A stretch of DNA of 64,000 nt from Bacillus_I endophytica_A (GCF_026790145.1 NZ_JALAMS010000003.1:1-64000), one strand, 5' to 3'; shown: positions 17,599 to 26,820, counted from the stretch's first letter. Made by a program: numbers and translations. Notes: a model not told the origin generated them from the letters alone.

Positions 17599-18381
17599 AT
17601 GGGGAAAATCATCGCGGTTGCTAACCAAAAGGGTGGAGTTGGTAAAACAACTACGGCTGTTAATCTTGGGGCATGTCTTGCGGCCCAAAACCATCAAGTG
17701 TTACTCGTAGACAGTGATCCGCAGGGAAATGCTACAAGTGGGGTTGGTATTGAAAAAGGAGATGTAGAACAGTGCATTTATGATGTGCTTACAGAAGATG
17801 TTGAACCAAGACAAGTGGTTTATCCAACAGGTGTAGAAAATCTTCACATCTTACCTGCTACAATTCAGTTAGCAGGTGCAGAAATTGAGCTTGTTTCAAC
17901 TATTTCTAGGGAAGTTCGTCTAAAACGAGCACTTGATACAGTAAAAGAACACTATGATTATATTGTGATTGACTGTCCGCCTTCTTTAGGGTTGTTAACA
18001 ATAAATGCATTAACAGCCGCGGATTCTGTTTTGATTCCTGTTCAATGTGAGTACTATGCTTTAGAAGGTCTTAGTCAGTTATTGAACACAGTGCGCCTTG
18101 TACAAAAACACCTGAATAAAGCTCTTAAAATTGAAGGTGTTCTACTTACAATGCTTGATGCGCGTACAAATTTAGGATTGCAAGTTACAGAGGAAGTTAA
18201 AAAGTACTTTAGAGATAAAGTGTATCAAACGATTATTCCGAGAAATGTTCGCTTAAGCGAAGCGCCTAGTCATGGTGCACCTATTATTTTATATGACCAT
18301 AAATCTCGCGGAGCAGAAGTTTATATGGAGCTTGCAAAGGAAGTGATTTACAATGGGAAAAGGATTGGGGAAAGGAATTAA
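17599..18381 (+). CDS. soj: Chromosome partitioning ATPase Soj (ParA)
   Basis: A ParA-family ATPase that, with Spo0J, organises origin segregation and regulates DnaA activity. The product is 260 aa. The deviant Walker A KGGVGKTT is at 11-18, DSDPQGNAT follows, and IVIDCPPSLG forms Walker B. The last 29 bp overlap spo0J in another frame, so the two are translationally coupled. The ATG follows GGTGAC. Confidence 0.97.
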   Translation: MGKIIAVANQKGGVGKTTTAVNLGACLAAQNHQVLLVDSDPQGNATSGVGIEKGDVEQCIYDVLTEDVEPRQVVYPTGVENLHILPATIQLAGAEIELVSTISREVRLKRALDTVKEHYDYIVIDCPPSLGLLTINALTAADSVLIPVQCEYYALEGLSQLLNTVRLVQKHLNKALKIEGVLLTMLDARTNLGLQVTEEVKKYFRDKVYQTIIPRNVRLSEAPSHGAPIILYDHKSRGAEVYMELAKEVIYNGKRIGERN

Positions 18382-19198
18382 CGCTCTTTTTTCTACTTAT
18401 GACGAAAAAACGGATGAAACAGTACAAGAGATTCCGTTACGTGAACTTCGACCAAATCCATATCAGCCTCGGAAAATCTTTCATGAAGAAGCGATTCAGG
18501 AATTAAAAGAATCAATTGAACAGCATGGGATTCTTCAGCCGATTGTAGCACGAAAAAGTATTAAAGGATATGAGATTGTAGTTGGGGAAAGAAGATACAG
18601 GGCAGCAACAGAAGCAGGACTTGAAGTTGTTCCTGTTATTGTGCGGGAGTTAACAGAGAAGCAAATGATGGAGCTTGCTCTCTTAGAAAATCTTCAACGT
18701 GAAGATTTAACTCCAATTGAAGAAGGTATTGCTTACCAAACTTTAATCAGTCAACTTGAAATGACCCAAGAACAGCTTGCTTCTCGTTTAGGTAAGAGCA
18801 GACCGCATATTTCTAACCATTTAAGACTATTAAATTTGCCTCAAGAAGTACAAGGGTATTTAACTGAAGGAAAGCTTTCTATGGGACATGGCCGTGCTTT
18901 GTTGGGAGTAAAGGACAAGTCCCTTCTCGTAAAGCTAGCTCAAAAAGTGGTAGAAGAGAAGTGGAACGTTCGCTATCTTGAACAATATATTACAAAGTTA
19001 AATAAAGAAGAAAGTCAAAAAGAAGATAAACAGAAGCCAAAGAAAGATCTTTTCTTGAAAGAAAGTGAAACGCGCTTGAGAGAGCGATTTGGAACATCTG
19101 TTCATATTACACAACATAAGAAAAAAGGGAAAATTGAGATTGAGTTTTTCTCACCTGATGATTTAAACCGTCTTCTAGACTTGCTTCAAATGAAATGA
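18353..19198 (+). CDS. spo0J: Chromosome partitioning protein Spo0J (ParB)
   Basis: A ParB CTPase clamp that loads at parS and recruits SMC to the origin. The product is 281 aa. The N-terminus MGKGLGKGINALF is the Soj-stimulating peptide. GERRYR is at 78-83, ENLQREDLTPIEE lies near 115-127, and the helix-turn-helix LASRLGKSRPHISNHLRLL is near 140-158. I see no canonical parS inside the gene, unlike B. subtilis; the clear parS of this window is in walK. Confidence 0.97.
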   Translation: MGKGLGKGINALFSTYDEKTDETVQEIPLRELRPNPYQPRKIFHEEAIQELKESIEQHGILQPIVARKSIKGYEIVVGERRYRAATEAGLEVVPVIVRELTEKQMMELALLENLQREDLTPIEEGIAYQTLISQLEMTQEQLASRLGKSRPHISNHLRLLNLPQEVQGYLTEGKLSMGHGRALLGVKDKSLLVKLAQKVVEEKWNVRYLEQYITKLNKEESQKEDKQKPKKDLFLKESETRLRERFGTSVHITQHKKKGKIEIEFFSPDDLNRLLDLLQMK

Positions 19199-19233
19199 AA
19201 AACCGCTACACATACTGATGTGTAGCGGTTTTT
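19199..19233. terminator. Bidirectional terminator spo0J / yyaC
   Basis: Arms AAAACCGCTACACAT and ATGTGTAGCGGTTTT around ACTG, with A and T runs on the two sides. It serves the convergent genes spo0J and yyaC. Confidence 0.92.
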
Positions 19234-19856
19234 TACGTTTCCTTCAATGTTGGAGGAACTTTAAGTAATGTTGGTTTGCGAATACGTTGCATTTCTTTTC
19301 CTGCAAGTGCTATTCCTTCTGTAATCATATCAGCCATGCTCATTACAAGGTGAAGCCTTGTATTCTGAAGAACAAAGAATTCCATCAAACCGCTTACGTT
19401 TACAATTCCTGCAATATGAATGTCTCCAACAGGTGAGAGATTTTTATTCACTCCTGCCCCTGGTTTGACAGGACCAATCCCTAAAGTTACGGTTCCAATA
19501 TTTTTACTTCTCCCTAGGCAAGCATCAATTCCAATAATAAAAGGTTTCACGTGAAGCTTTTGAATATGTTCTAGCATTTCATCAAGGTTAAGGGCATGAA
19601 TAGGCTTGGCTAATGTGCCATATACATAAAAAGGGGAGAAAGGCTGTTCTTGAAGTTTAGTACCGATTAATGGACCCAATGAGTCACCTGTAGAACGATC
19701 TGTTCCAATACAAACAAAGACAATTGAACGGTGAGGTGAAAGTGGAGCAAGCTCTGTGAGTAACCGTTCAGCAAGTTTCTCACTTGCTAAGCTTTCATCA
19801 TGAGCAACACGGAATAGAGATTTTGATTTATCAAATAAAGAATGCTTTAGATTCAT
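19233..19856 (-). CDS. yyaC: Spore protease YyaC
   Basis: A member of the YyaC/GPR-like family (sporulation protein of about 205 aa) found in endospore formers; the product is 207 aa. The motifs VFVCIGTDRSTGDSLGPLIG and IGIDACLGRSKNIGTV are characteristic. The start is the ATG nine bases after AAGGAG; the in-frame GTG three codons upstream touches the ribosome binding site. Convergence with spo0J is the conserved Bacillus arrangement and supports a spore-forming host. Within the gene at 19543-19558 a sequence resembles parS in 13 of 16 bases. Confidence 0.9.
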   Translation of the reverse strand: MNLKHSLFDKSKSLFRVAHDESLASEKLAERLLTELAPLSPHRSIVFVCIGTDRSTGDSLGPLIGTKLQEQPFSPFYVYGTLAKPIHALNLDEMLEHIQKLHVKPFIIGIDACLGRSKNIGTVTLGIGPVKPGAGVNKNLSPVGDIHIAGIVNVSGLMEFFVLQNTRLHLVMSMADMITEGIALAGKEMQRIRKPTLLKVPPTLKET

Positions 19857-19944
19857 AGGGTCCACTCCTTACACATAGTAGTAACAGTATACGAATAAAA
19901 CAAGCTTTCTATACGTATGAAGGGAAAGAAATGGGGGAAAAGGA

Positions 19945-20964
19945 ATGTGGAAATCAGGTTTTCAGTGGATTTTCTTAATTATGGGGACAATCATTGGTGC
20001 TGGCTACGCATCTGGACGAGAGCTATGGCAGTTCTTTGGAAAGGAAAGTGGGCTAGCTATAGTTTTATTCACTATTATCTTTTCTCTTTGCTGCTATACA
20101 ATTATGAAAGTGAGTTATGAACAAAAAACGGAACATTTTATGCCATTATTAGAGAAACTAGTTGGTGCTAGGTGGGCCTCTGTTTATGATATTTTAATCA
20201 TGCTCTATCTTTTTACGACAACGGTCGTTATGCTCGCAGGTGGAAGTACATCACTAGAGGCATTTGGTTTTTCCTATTGGGGAGGCATGATTTTATTTTG
20301 TGTATGTATTGTTATTATCTTTTTTAAAGGTGTACAAGGTATGATTACGATAAATACGCTTTTAACTCCTCTTTTAATTTTAGGTTTATTGGCAACACTG
20401 CTTATTTTTATTGGTCATGACCAAGGGGTAATGCCTCTCTTTGAAAAGCTTCAGCGGAATTGGCCCTCTGCTTTTACTTTTACATCTTTAAATGTGCTTT
20501 CCCTTGTAGCTGTGCTAGCAGCCGTCGGAAAAAAGATTAAAAGTATAGAAGAAATTAAAATTGCAAGCATTGGGAGCGGCCTTATCATTGGATTTCTTTC
20601 TTTCATTTATAACCGTGCTTTATTGTTTGTAGAAAGTGAAATGAGTCATTACGAAATTCCACTTTTTGCAATTATGAAAAGTTTTCCTTACTTAATGTCA
20701 TTCATAATGACCATTCTATTAATATCGGCTATATATACAACAGCTGTTTCTAGCATTCTTGGGTTTTTAGCCCGCATTAAAGAAGCTGTCGGATTACCTC
20801 TTCCTATCCTTGCTGTGTTATTATTACTTATTATGGTTCCGTTTACAATGGTAGGATTCTCAACGTTAATTGCTGTTCTTTACCCTATTTATGGGATTCT
20901 GAACCTTTATTTACTAGCGGGAATTTTAGCATATCCTATTATAAATCGGTACAAATCTGAATGA
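19945..20964 (+). CDS. YkvI-type multi-pass membrane protein
   Basis: A 339-aa hydrophobic protein with about ten membrane segments. The start MWKSGFQWIFLIMGTIIGAGYASGRELWQFFG, with GAGYASGRE, is typical of the YkvI family, distant relatives of APC-superfamily transporters. The substrate is unknown. In B. subtilis another membrane gene (yyaD) occupies this slot between yyaC and the yyaE region. The ATG follows a GGGGGAAAAGG purine run. Confidence 0.75.
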   Translation: MWKSGFQWIFLIMGTIIGAGYASGRELWQFFGKESGLAIVLFTIIFSLCCYTIMKVSYEQKTEHFMPLLEKLVGARWASVYDILIMLYLFTTTVVMLAGGSTSLEAFGFSYWGGMILFCVCIVIIFFKGVQGMITINTLLTPLLILGLLATLLIFIGHDQGVMPLFEKLQRNWPSAFTFTSLNVLSLVAVLAAVGKKIKSIEEIKIASIGSGLIIGFLSFIYNRALLFVESEMSHYEIPLFAIMKSFPYLMSFIMTILLISAIYTTAVSSILGFLARIKEAVGLPLPILAVLLLLIMVPFTMVGFSTLIAVLYPIYGILNLYLLAGILAYPIINRYKSE

Positions 20965-21030
20965 AAAGTTGCTAAAATATAAAGGAAGTTTTCTATCTTT
21001 CGGAACGAATAGGGGAAGGAAGAATAAAAA

Positions 21031-21906
21031 GTGAATGCAACAGAGAAAGCAATAGATAAAATTGTCGGTTATTTATCCAATGAAGACCTATGGATCTTAA
21101 TTGGGGAAAAATGTTTAAAAATCATTTTAATTCTCGTTCTATCTTTTCTTTTTATTAGAGTAGGAAAAGCTCTATTAAACAAATCTTTTGAAGTCAGAAT
21201 GAAGAGTCCACTGCGAATTTCGGAAAGACGGGAAGCTACTATTAGTCGCCTCCTCCAAAATACGCTAACTTATTTTACGTACTTTGTTGCAATTGTTATG
21301 ATTCTAGAGACGCTTTCCTTAGAAGTCCGAGCTCTTCTTGCGGGAGCAGGAGTTGTTGGACTTGCTATTGGATTTGGAGCACAAAACTTAGTACGTGATA
21401 TTATTACAGGTTTCTTTATTATATTTGAGGATCAGTTCTCAGTTGGAGACTATGTACGAATTACAAACTTTGAAGGAACTGTTGAAGAAATTGGAATTCG
21501 GACAACAAAAATTAAAAGCTGGACAGGAGAGCTTCACATTTTTCCAAACGGAAACATTACTGATGTGACAAACTTTTCTATCCATAATAGCATGGCTGTA
21601 GTTGATGTGAATATTTCATATAAAGAAGATATCGAAAAAGCAGAGAAAGTGATTCTAGAACTTTTACCACAGCTTCCTGCTCGTTATGAAAATATGGTAA
21701 AAGAACCTGAACTTTTAGGAGTTCAAAGTTTGGGACCAACAGAAGTGATGATAAGAGTTGCTTGTGAAGTGAAACCAATGACACATGTTCCAATTGCTAG
21801 AAAAATGCGCAAAGACATTAAAGGTGTTCTAGATGCGAATGGTATTCAAGTTCCATTTGCTCAAATGATGATGTACAATCCATCAAATAGCACAAAGCCC
21901 CTTTAA
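21031..21906 (+). CDS. MscS-family small-conductance mechanosensitive channel
   Basis: A 291-aa membrane channel protein that would release solutes on hypo-osmotic shock. Three membrane segments lie in the first 120 residues. The third contains the glycine/alanine-rich pore helix LLAGAGVVGLAIGFGAQNLVRDIITGFFIIFEDQFSVGD. The beta domain carries EGTVEEIGIRTT. It resembles B. subtilis YkuT in size. A GTG start follows GGAAGGAAG. It is 25 bp upstream of the next small gene and probably shares its transcript. Confidence 0.9.
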   Translation: MNATEKAIDKIVGYLSNEDLWILIGEKCLKIILILVLSFLFIRVGKALLNKSFEVRMKSPLRISERREATISRLLQNTLTYFTYFVAIVMILETLSLEVRALLAGAGVVGLAIGFGAQNLVRDIITGFFIIFEDQFSVGDYVRITNFEGTVEEIGIRTTKIKSWTGELHIFPNGNITDVTNFSIHNSMAVVDVNISYKEDIEKAEKVILELLPQLPARYENMVKEPELLGVQSLGPTEVMIRVACEVKPMTHVPIARKMRKDIKGVLDANGIQVPFAQMMMYNPSNSTKPL

Positions 21907-21931
21907 AAAATAGAAAGAGGAGCGAATAGTA

Positions 21932-22126
21932 GTGGATAAAGAATTTGATCTCTATGATATTGTCGAAATGAAAAAACCACATCCTTGTGGTGAAAATCGC
22001 TGGAAAATCATCCGTATGGGGATGGATATCCGAATTAAATGTGAAGGATGTTCACATAGTGTTATGATTCCGAGAAGAGAATTCTCGCGAAAGTTGAAAA
22101 AGATCCTTGTAAAACACGAGGAATAA
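21932..22126 (+). CDS. yyzM: DUF951 family protein YyzM
   Basis: A 64-aa protein with the DUF951 pattern DIVEMKKPHPCGENRWKIIRMGMDIRIKCEGCSHSVMIPR. Conserved Cys and His residues (HPCG and CEGCSH) suggest metal or nucleic-acid binding, but the function is unknown. A GTG start follows GAGGAG. In B. subtilis the homologue lies in the same neighbourhood. A terminator follows directly. Confidence 0.9.
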   Translation: MDKEFDLYDIVEMKKPHPCGENRWKIIRMGMDIRIKCEGCSHSVMIPRREFSRKLKKILVKHEE

Positions 22127-22130
22127 TTGT

Positions 22131-22168
22131 ACCTCATCGCCTTTTTAAAGCGATGAGGTTGTTTTTTT
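22131..22168 (+). terminator. Terminator after yyzM
   Basis: Ten-bp arms ACCTCATCGC / GCGATGAGGT around a nine-base loop, followed by T7. Confidence 0.9.
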
Positions 22169-22196
22169 AGCATTATTCATAAGAAGGAGAGGTAGA

Positions 22197-24200
22197 ATGG
22201 GCGAAATCAGACAATCAGCTTGTCCATTGAACTGTTGGGATAGCTGTGGCTTTTATATCGAAGTTGAAGATGGGAAGGTGAGAAAAGTCGACGGAGACCC
22301 TACTCACCCGATTACAAAAGGGAAAATTTGTGGACGAGGAAGAGCATTAGAAACGAGAACAAACTCATCTAAGCGCCTTACCGTTCCTTTGAAAAAAATC
22401 AACGGTACATTTGAGGAAATTTCATGGGAAAAAGCGTTAGAAGAGATTAGCCAAAATTTAATAAATGTAAAGGCAAGATACGGTTCAGAAGCTGTTTTAC
22501 ATAGTCATGACTATGCTAATAATGGTCTTTTGAAAAATTTAGACAAACGTTTTTTTAATGCATTTGGAGGAGTTACGGAGCTTTACGGAAGTATTTGCTG
22601 GGGAAGTGGTATTGAAGCACAAGTATGGGACTTCGGTGCTTCACATAGTCATTCTCCAGAAGATATTTTACACAGTAAAAATATTGTGATTTGGGGACGC
22701 AACGTAGCTCGTACAAATATGCATCTTTTTAATTATTTACAAGAAGCGAAGAAAAAGGGCGCAATAATTACGGTTATTGACCCTATTCATAATGCAACAG
22801 CAAAACTTGCTCATCACTATGTGTCAGTAAAGCCTGGTATGGATGGATTACTTGCAATTGGGATTATGAAAGAGCTCCTTGAAAAAGATGTGTATGATAA
22901 AGAATTTGTAGAAAAATATACGCATGGATTTTCTGATCTTTGTAAGCTTTTAGACTCTCTGACAATGGAAGAGATTTTAGATAAAACAGAAGTTTCAAGA
23001 GACATTATTTCTTTGCTTGCATCTCTTTATGAAAGTGGTCCAACTTCAACTTATCTTGGTCTCGGTATGCAACGTTATCAAAATGGGGGAAATACGATTC
23101 GACTCATTGATGCTCTTGTTGCTCTAAGTGGGAACGTAGGAATCAAAGGGGGAGGTTCCCATTTCGGAAATACGCAAGTTGGGGAGAGTTTCAATATAAA
23201 AGAGCTCTCAAGACAAGATTTAAAAGAAACAAACCGTAAGTTTTCCATGATGACTCAAGCAAAGGAAATGATGGAGGCAAATGAACCACCAATCAAAACG
23301 GTAATTGTTACTTGTGGAAATCCACTTACTCAAGTTCCGGACACAAATAGCGTGCACAAAGCTTTTTCTAATGTGGAAACATTGATTGTATTTGAACAAT
23401 TTATGACAGATACAGCGCTTCTTGCTGATTATATATTGCCTGTTACAACAGTTTTTGAAGAAACGGATATCTATTTTTCTTCTATGTATCATGGATATAT
23501 GAACTATAGTGAAAAAGCAGTAGAGCCTCCAGGACAAGCAAAGTCTGATTTGTGGATTTGGACAGAACTTTCGAAACGGTTGGGGTTTTTCGATCTCTTT
23601 AATTATACGATTGATGAATTTTTAGCAATGGGTCTTTCTTCTTTGAGTGAAAAGGGCATAACCCTTGAAAAACTAAAAGAAAAGCATCATATATTGTTAC
23701 CAGTTAAAGCTGTGCCTTGGGAAGATCGACGTTTTAAGACACCAAGCGGAAAGTATGAATTTACGTCTCTTAAAGCTAGTGAAGCAGGATATAGCGGCCT
23801 TCTCTCAGCATCATTACCTGGTGAAGTGGAAAAAGAAAAGGGGAAAGAGAGCTCAAGGTATCCTTATACACTTTTATCTATTCATCCTTTAAGATCTAAT
23901 CACTCCCAGCACTATCATGTCTTAAAAGGAATGGACAAGGCAACAATTGATATATCACCCGATATTGCTCTTGAAAGAGAATTGAAAAACGGAGATCGTA
24001 TCCGTGTGTACAATGATCGAGGTGTGCTAGAGGGAGAAGTGAAAATTTTAAAAGAAGCCCATCCTAGAACAGTTAATATTGATGAAGGAAGATGGAGAAC
24101 GATGGGAGAAACCGTCAACGTACTTACATCTAGTGCTCTTTCTGATAATGGATTAGGAAGCTCTCTTTATGATTGTGTTGTAAACATAGAGAAGCTCTAG
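22197..24200 (+). CDS. yyaE: Molybdopterin oxidoreductase YyaE
   Basis: A 667-aa DMSO-reductase-family protein. The N-terminal iron-sulfur motif CPLNCWDSC (9-17), with a fourth Cys in KGKICGRG, would hold one [4Fe-4S] cluster. NIVIWGRNVARTN and TVIDP are molybdopterin-binding segments. A C-terminal molydopterin dinucleotide-binding domain ends the protein. There is no signal peptide or TAT motif, so it is cytoplasmic. The substrate is unknown; formate- and thiosulfate-type enzymes share the fold. It sits alone between two terminator/promoter regions. Confidence 0.9.
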   Translation: MGEIRQSACPLNCWDSCGFYIEVEDGKVRKVDGDPTHPITKGKICGRGRALETRTNSSKRLTVPLKKINGTFEEISWEKALEEISQNLINVKARYGSEAVLHSHDYANNGLLKNLDKRFFNAFGGVTELYGSICWGSGIEAQVWDFGASHSHSPEDILHSKNIVIWGRNVARTNMHLFNYLQEAKKKGAIITVIDPIHNATAKLAHHYVSVKPGMDGLLAIGIMKELLEKDVYDKEFVEKYTHGFSDLCKLLDSLTMEEILDKTEVSRDIISLLASLYESGPTSTYLGLGMQRYQNGGNTIRLIDALVALSGNVGIKGGGSHFGNTQVGESFNIKELSRQDLKETNRKFSMMTQAKEMMEANEPPIKTVIVTCGNPLTQVPDTNSVHKAFSNVETLIVFEQFMTDTALLADYILPVTTVFEETDIYFSSMYHGYMNYSEKAVEPPGQAKSDLWIWTELSKRLGFFDLFNYTIDEFLAMGLSSLSEKGITLEKLKEKHHILLPVKAVPWEDRRFKTPSGKYEFTSLKASEAGYSGLLSASLPGEVEKEKGKESSRYPYTLLSIHPLRSNHSQHYHVLKGMDKATIDISPDIALERELKNGDRIRVYNDRGVLEGEVKILKEAHPRTVNIDEGRWRTMGETVNVLTSSALSDNGLGSSLYDCVVNIEKL

Positions 24201-24210
24201 GAAAGAAAGG

Positions 24211-24239
24211 TTGTATTCTTTTTCAGAAATCTCTATAAT
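24211..24239 (+). promoter_or_regulatory. ychF promoter
   Basis: TTGTAT and TATAAT with a 17-bp spacer, about 75 bp upstream of the ychF start. A small inverted repeat ACACG/CGTGT lies in the leader. Confidence 0.7.
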
Positions 24240-24321
24240 TGTGAAAGGTTGAAGTAATAGTGAACACGGGCATGAGACGTGTTAGACAATAGATTGTTCA
24301 AAATGAAGAGGAGTGGTTGAA

Positions 24322-25422
24322 GTGGCTTTAACAGCAGGAATTGTTGGTCTTCCAAACGTAGGGAAATCAACATTATTTAATGCCATCACACAAGCAGGAG
24401 CAGAATCAGCAAACTATCCGTTCTGTACAATTGACCCGAACGTAGGAATTGTTGAGGTACCTGATGAGCGATTACAAAAATTAACAGAACTTGTAAAACC
24501 AAAAAAGACAGTTCCAACAGCATTTGAATTTACAGATATTGCAGGGATTGTAAAAGGTGCAAGTAAAGGTGAAGGACTTGGAAACAAGTTTCTATCACAT
24601 ATCCGTGAAGTAGATGCTATCTGTCAAGTTGTTCGTTGCTTTGCAGATGATAACATCACACACGTATCAGGCAAAGTCGATCCAATTGCAGATATTGAGA
24701 CAATCAACTTAGAGCTTATCTTAGCAGATTTAGAAACAGTTGAGAAACGTATTGGTCGCGTTGGTAAAATGGCGAAACAAAAAGATAAAGAAGCAGTATT
24801 TGAATATGAGATTCTTGAAAAGCTAAAAGAAGCATTTGAAGCAGAAAAGCCAGCGCGTGCTGTTAGCTTTACTGAAGAACAAGCACGTGTTGTAAAAGGT
24901 CTTCACCTTCTTACAATTAAACCAACTCTTTATGTAGCAAACGTAGGGGAAGATGAAGTTGCAGATGCTTCTGAAAATGAATATTTAAAACTTGTTCAAG
25001 ACTATGCTGAAAAAGAAGGCGCAGGCGTAATTGTTGTTTGTGCAAAAATCGAGTCTGAAATTGCTGAACTTGAAGGAGAAGAAAAAGAAATGTTCCTTGA
25101 AGAACTAGGCATTAAAGAGTCTGGATTAGATCAGCTTATTCGTGCAACATATGAGTTACTTGGACTAGCAACATACTTTACGGCAGGTGAACAAGAAGTG
25201 CGTGCATGGACGTTCCGTAATGGTATGAAAGCTCCTGAGTGTGCTGGAATCATCCATACAGACTTTGAGCGTGGTTTTATCCGTGCTGAAACAGTAGCTT
25301 ATGAGGATCTTCTTGAAGCTAAAACAATGGGTGCAGCTCGTGAAGCTGGAAAAGTACGTTTAGAAGGAAAAGAGTACATTGTTCAAGATGGAGATGTTAT
25401 TCACTTCCGCTTCAACGTATAA
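24322..25422 (+). CDS. ychF: Redox-regulated ATPase YchF (YyaF)
   Basis: An Obg-family P-loop protein that prefers ATP and associates with ribosomes. The product is 366 aa. G1 GLPNVGKST is at 9-17, followed by NYPFCTIDPNVGIVEVPDERL and the G3 region DIAGIVKGASKGEGLGN. The C-terminal TGS domain ends QDGDVIHFRFNV. The start is the GTG eight bases after GAAGAGGAG, giving MALTAGIVGLPN as in relatives. Confidence 0.97.
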   Translation: MALTAGIVGLPNVGKSTLFNAITQAGAESANYPFCTIDPNVGIVEVPDERLQKLTELVKPKKTVPTAFEFTDIAGIVKGASKGEGLGNKFLSHIREVDAICQVVRCFADDNITHVSGKVDPIADIETINLELILADLETVEKRIGRVGKMAKQKDKEAVFEYEILEKLKEAFEAEKPARAVSFTEEQARVVKGLHLLTIKPTLYVANVGEDEVADASENEYLKLVQDYAEKEGAGVIVVCAKIESEIAELEGEEKEMFLEELGIKESGLDQLIRATYELLGLATYFTAGEQEVRAWTFRNGMKAPECAGIIHTDFERGFIRAETVAYEDLLEAKTMGAAREAGKVRLEGKEYIVQDGDVIHFRFNV

Positions 25423-25448
25423 AAAACCGAGAATCTCTCGGTTTTTTT
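25421..25448 (+). terminator. ychF terminator
   Basis: CCGAGA-ATC-TCTCGG with A6 before and T7 after; it may work in both directions. Confidence 0.85.
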
Positions 25449-25557
25449 CTTTATACAAATAGACGAACATACGTTTCTTTGATATGATAGTAAAAAGAAG
25501 ATAGTTAACTTAATCAAAAAACTAAAAAGCTATGTTTAAAATTTATTTTATCAGCCA

Positions 25558-25586
25558 TTGCAACGTATAGTTTCCTATGCTATAAT
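25558..25586 (+). promoter_or_regulatory. rpsF-ssb-rpsR promoter
   Basis: TTGCAA (25558-25563), a 17-bp spacer and TATAAT (25581-25586), with an extended TGC just before the -10 box. It drives the S6-SSB-S18 operon. Confidence 0.85.
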
Positions 25587-25608
25587 TTTTAGATGTGAGT
25601 AATGACTA

Positions 25609-25650
25609 TTGCTCCTTGCTCTATTTTCAAATAGGGCCGTTTAGACCAAG
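25609..25650 (+). ncRNA. S6:S18-responsive leader RNA
   Basis: The leader contains CTATTT-TCA-AATAGGG, then CCGTTTAGACC and AAGAGG, giving a hairpin with an exposed CCG. This agrees with the known bacterial rpsF leader bound by the S6:S18 complex for autoregulation. It lies just ahead of the rpsF ribosome binding site, where binding could block initiation. Assignment is by pattern only. Confidence 0.6.
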
Positions 25651-25664
25651 AGGAGGTGACTATA

Positions 25665-25952
25665 ATGAAAAAGTACGAAGTTATGTACATCATTCGTCCA
25701 AACATTGATGATGAAGGTAAAAAGGCACTAGTTGAGCGTTTCAACGGTGTTATCACAAGCAATGGTGCTGAAGTTACAGAAGCAAAAGAATGGGGTAAGC
25801 GTCGTCTAGCTTACGAAATCAACGACTTCCGTGATGGATACTATATGCTTTTAAAAGTACAAGGTGAAACTCAAGCAGTTAACGAATTCGACCGTCTTGC
25901 TAAATACAGCGAAGACATCATTCGTCATATTGTTGTAAGAGAAGAAGCTTAA
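25665..25952 (+). CDS. rpsF: 30S ribosomal protein S6
   Basis: A 95-aa protein of the 30S platform that pairs with S18. The sequence MKKYEVMYIIRPNIDDEGKK through WGKRRLAYEINDFRDGYY is nearly the Bacillus consensus. The start is the ATG after AGGAGGTGAC, three codons inside the longest frame. First gene of the S6-SSB-S18 operon. Confidence 0.97.
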   Translation: MKKYEVMYIIRPNIDDEGKKALVERFNGVITSNGAEVTEAKEWGKRRLAYEINDFRDGYYMLLKVQGETQAVNEFDRLAKYSEDIIRHIVVREEA

Positions 25953-25985
25953 TTATTGAACGAAATTCTGTAAGAGGTGGTTCTC

Positions 25986-26477
25986 ATGATCAATCGCGTT
26001 ATTCTTGTTGGCCGTTTAACGAAAGACCCTGAATTACGCTATACGCCAAATGGAGTCGCTGTAGCAACTTTTAGTTTGGCAGTTAATCGCACATTTACAA
26101 ATCAGCAAGGCGACCGTGAAGCTGACTTCATTAATTGCGTCGTTTGGCGTCGTCAAGCTGAGAACGTAGCAAACTTCTTGAAGAAAGGAAGTTTAGCTGG
26201 TGTTGATGGCCGAATTCAAACCCGTAGCTATGACAATCAAGAAGGTCGTCGTGTCTATGTCACTGAAGTGGTAGGAGACAACGTTCAATTTCTTGAGCCG
26301 AAGAGCGGAAGCGGTGGCGGAAATTCTAATAACAATTTCCAAAGCTCTCCAAATCAAGGTTCTCCATTTGGACAAGATCAGAACCGCAACAATCAAGGAT
26401 ATACACGTGTAGATGATGATCCGTTCTCAAGCAACGGAGATACGATTGACATTTCAGATGATGATCTGCCATTCTAA
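25986..26477 (+). CDS. ssb: Single-stranded DNA-binding protein
   Basis: Binds single-stranded DNA at forks and gaps. The product is 163 aa. An N-terminal OB fold (MINRVILVGRLTKDPELRYTPNG) spans about 105 residues. A flexible linker rich in G, N, S and Q follows. The acidic tip DISDDDLPF recruits replication and repair partners. The start is the ATG behind AGAGGTGG; the in-frame GTG three codons earlier overlaps that site. Confidence 0.97.
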   Translation: MINRVILVGRLTKDPELRYTPNGVAVATFSLAVNRTFTNQQGDREADFINCVVWRRQAENVANFLKKGSLAGVDGRIQTRSYDNQEGRRVYVTEVVGDNVQFLEPKSGSGGGNSNNNFQSSPNQGSPFGQDQNRNNQGYTRVDDDPFSSNGDTIDISDDDLPF

Positions 26478-26532
26478 TTCATCACACAATAGATCGAGTT
26501 TTAATAATCTCAAATAGAAGGGAGGACTTGAC

Positions 26533-26775
26533 ATGGCAGCAGGAGGACGTAAAGGTCGCGGTAAACGTCGTAAAGTGTGTTTCTTCACAGCAAACGGAAT
26601 CACTCATATCGACTATAAAGATGTAGATCTTCTTAAAAAGTTCGTTTCTGAACGTGGTAAGATCCTACCTCGTCGTGTAACAGGAACTAGTGCGAAATAT
26701 CAACGTAAGCTTACAAGAGCTATCAAGCGTTCACGTCAAATGGCACTTCTTCCATATGTAGCAGACGAGAAGTAA
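26533..26775 (+). CDS. rpsR: 30S ribosomal protein S18
   Basis: An 80-aa basic protein binding next to S6 on the 30S platform. It starts MAAGGRKGRGKRRKVCFFTAN and ends MALLPYVADEK. GGGAGG lies before the ATG. Only one Cys is near the N-terminus, so it is not the four-Cys zinc form. Last gene of the operon, followed by a strong terminator. Confidence 0.97.
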   Translation: MAAGGRKGRGKRRKVCFFTANGITHIDYKDVDLLKKFVSERGKILPRRVTGTSAKYQRKLTRAIKRSRQMALLPYVADEK

Positions 26776-26784
26776 GTTGTTTAA

Positions 26785-26820
26785 AAAGAGACAGTAAGTT
26801 ACACTTACTGTCTCTTTTTT
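26785..26820 (+). terminator. rpsR terminator
   Basis: A stem of GAGACAGTAAGT and ACTTACTGTCTC around a three-base loop, followed by T8. Confidence 0.92.
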
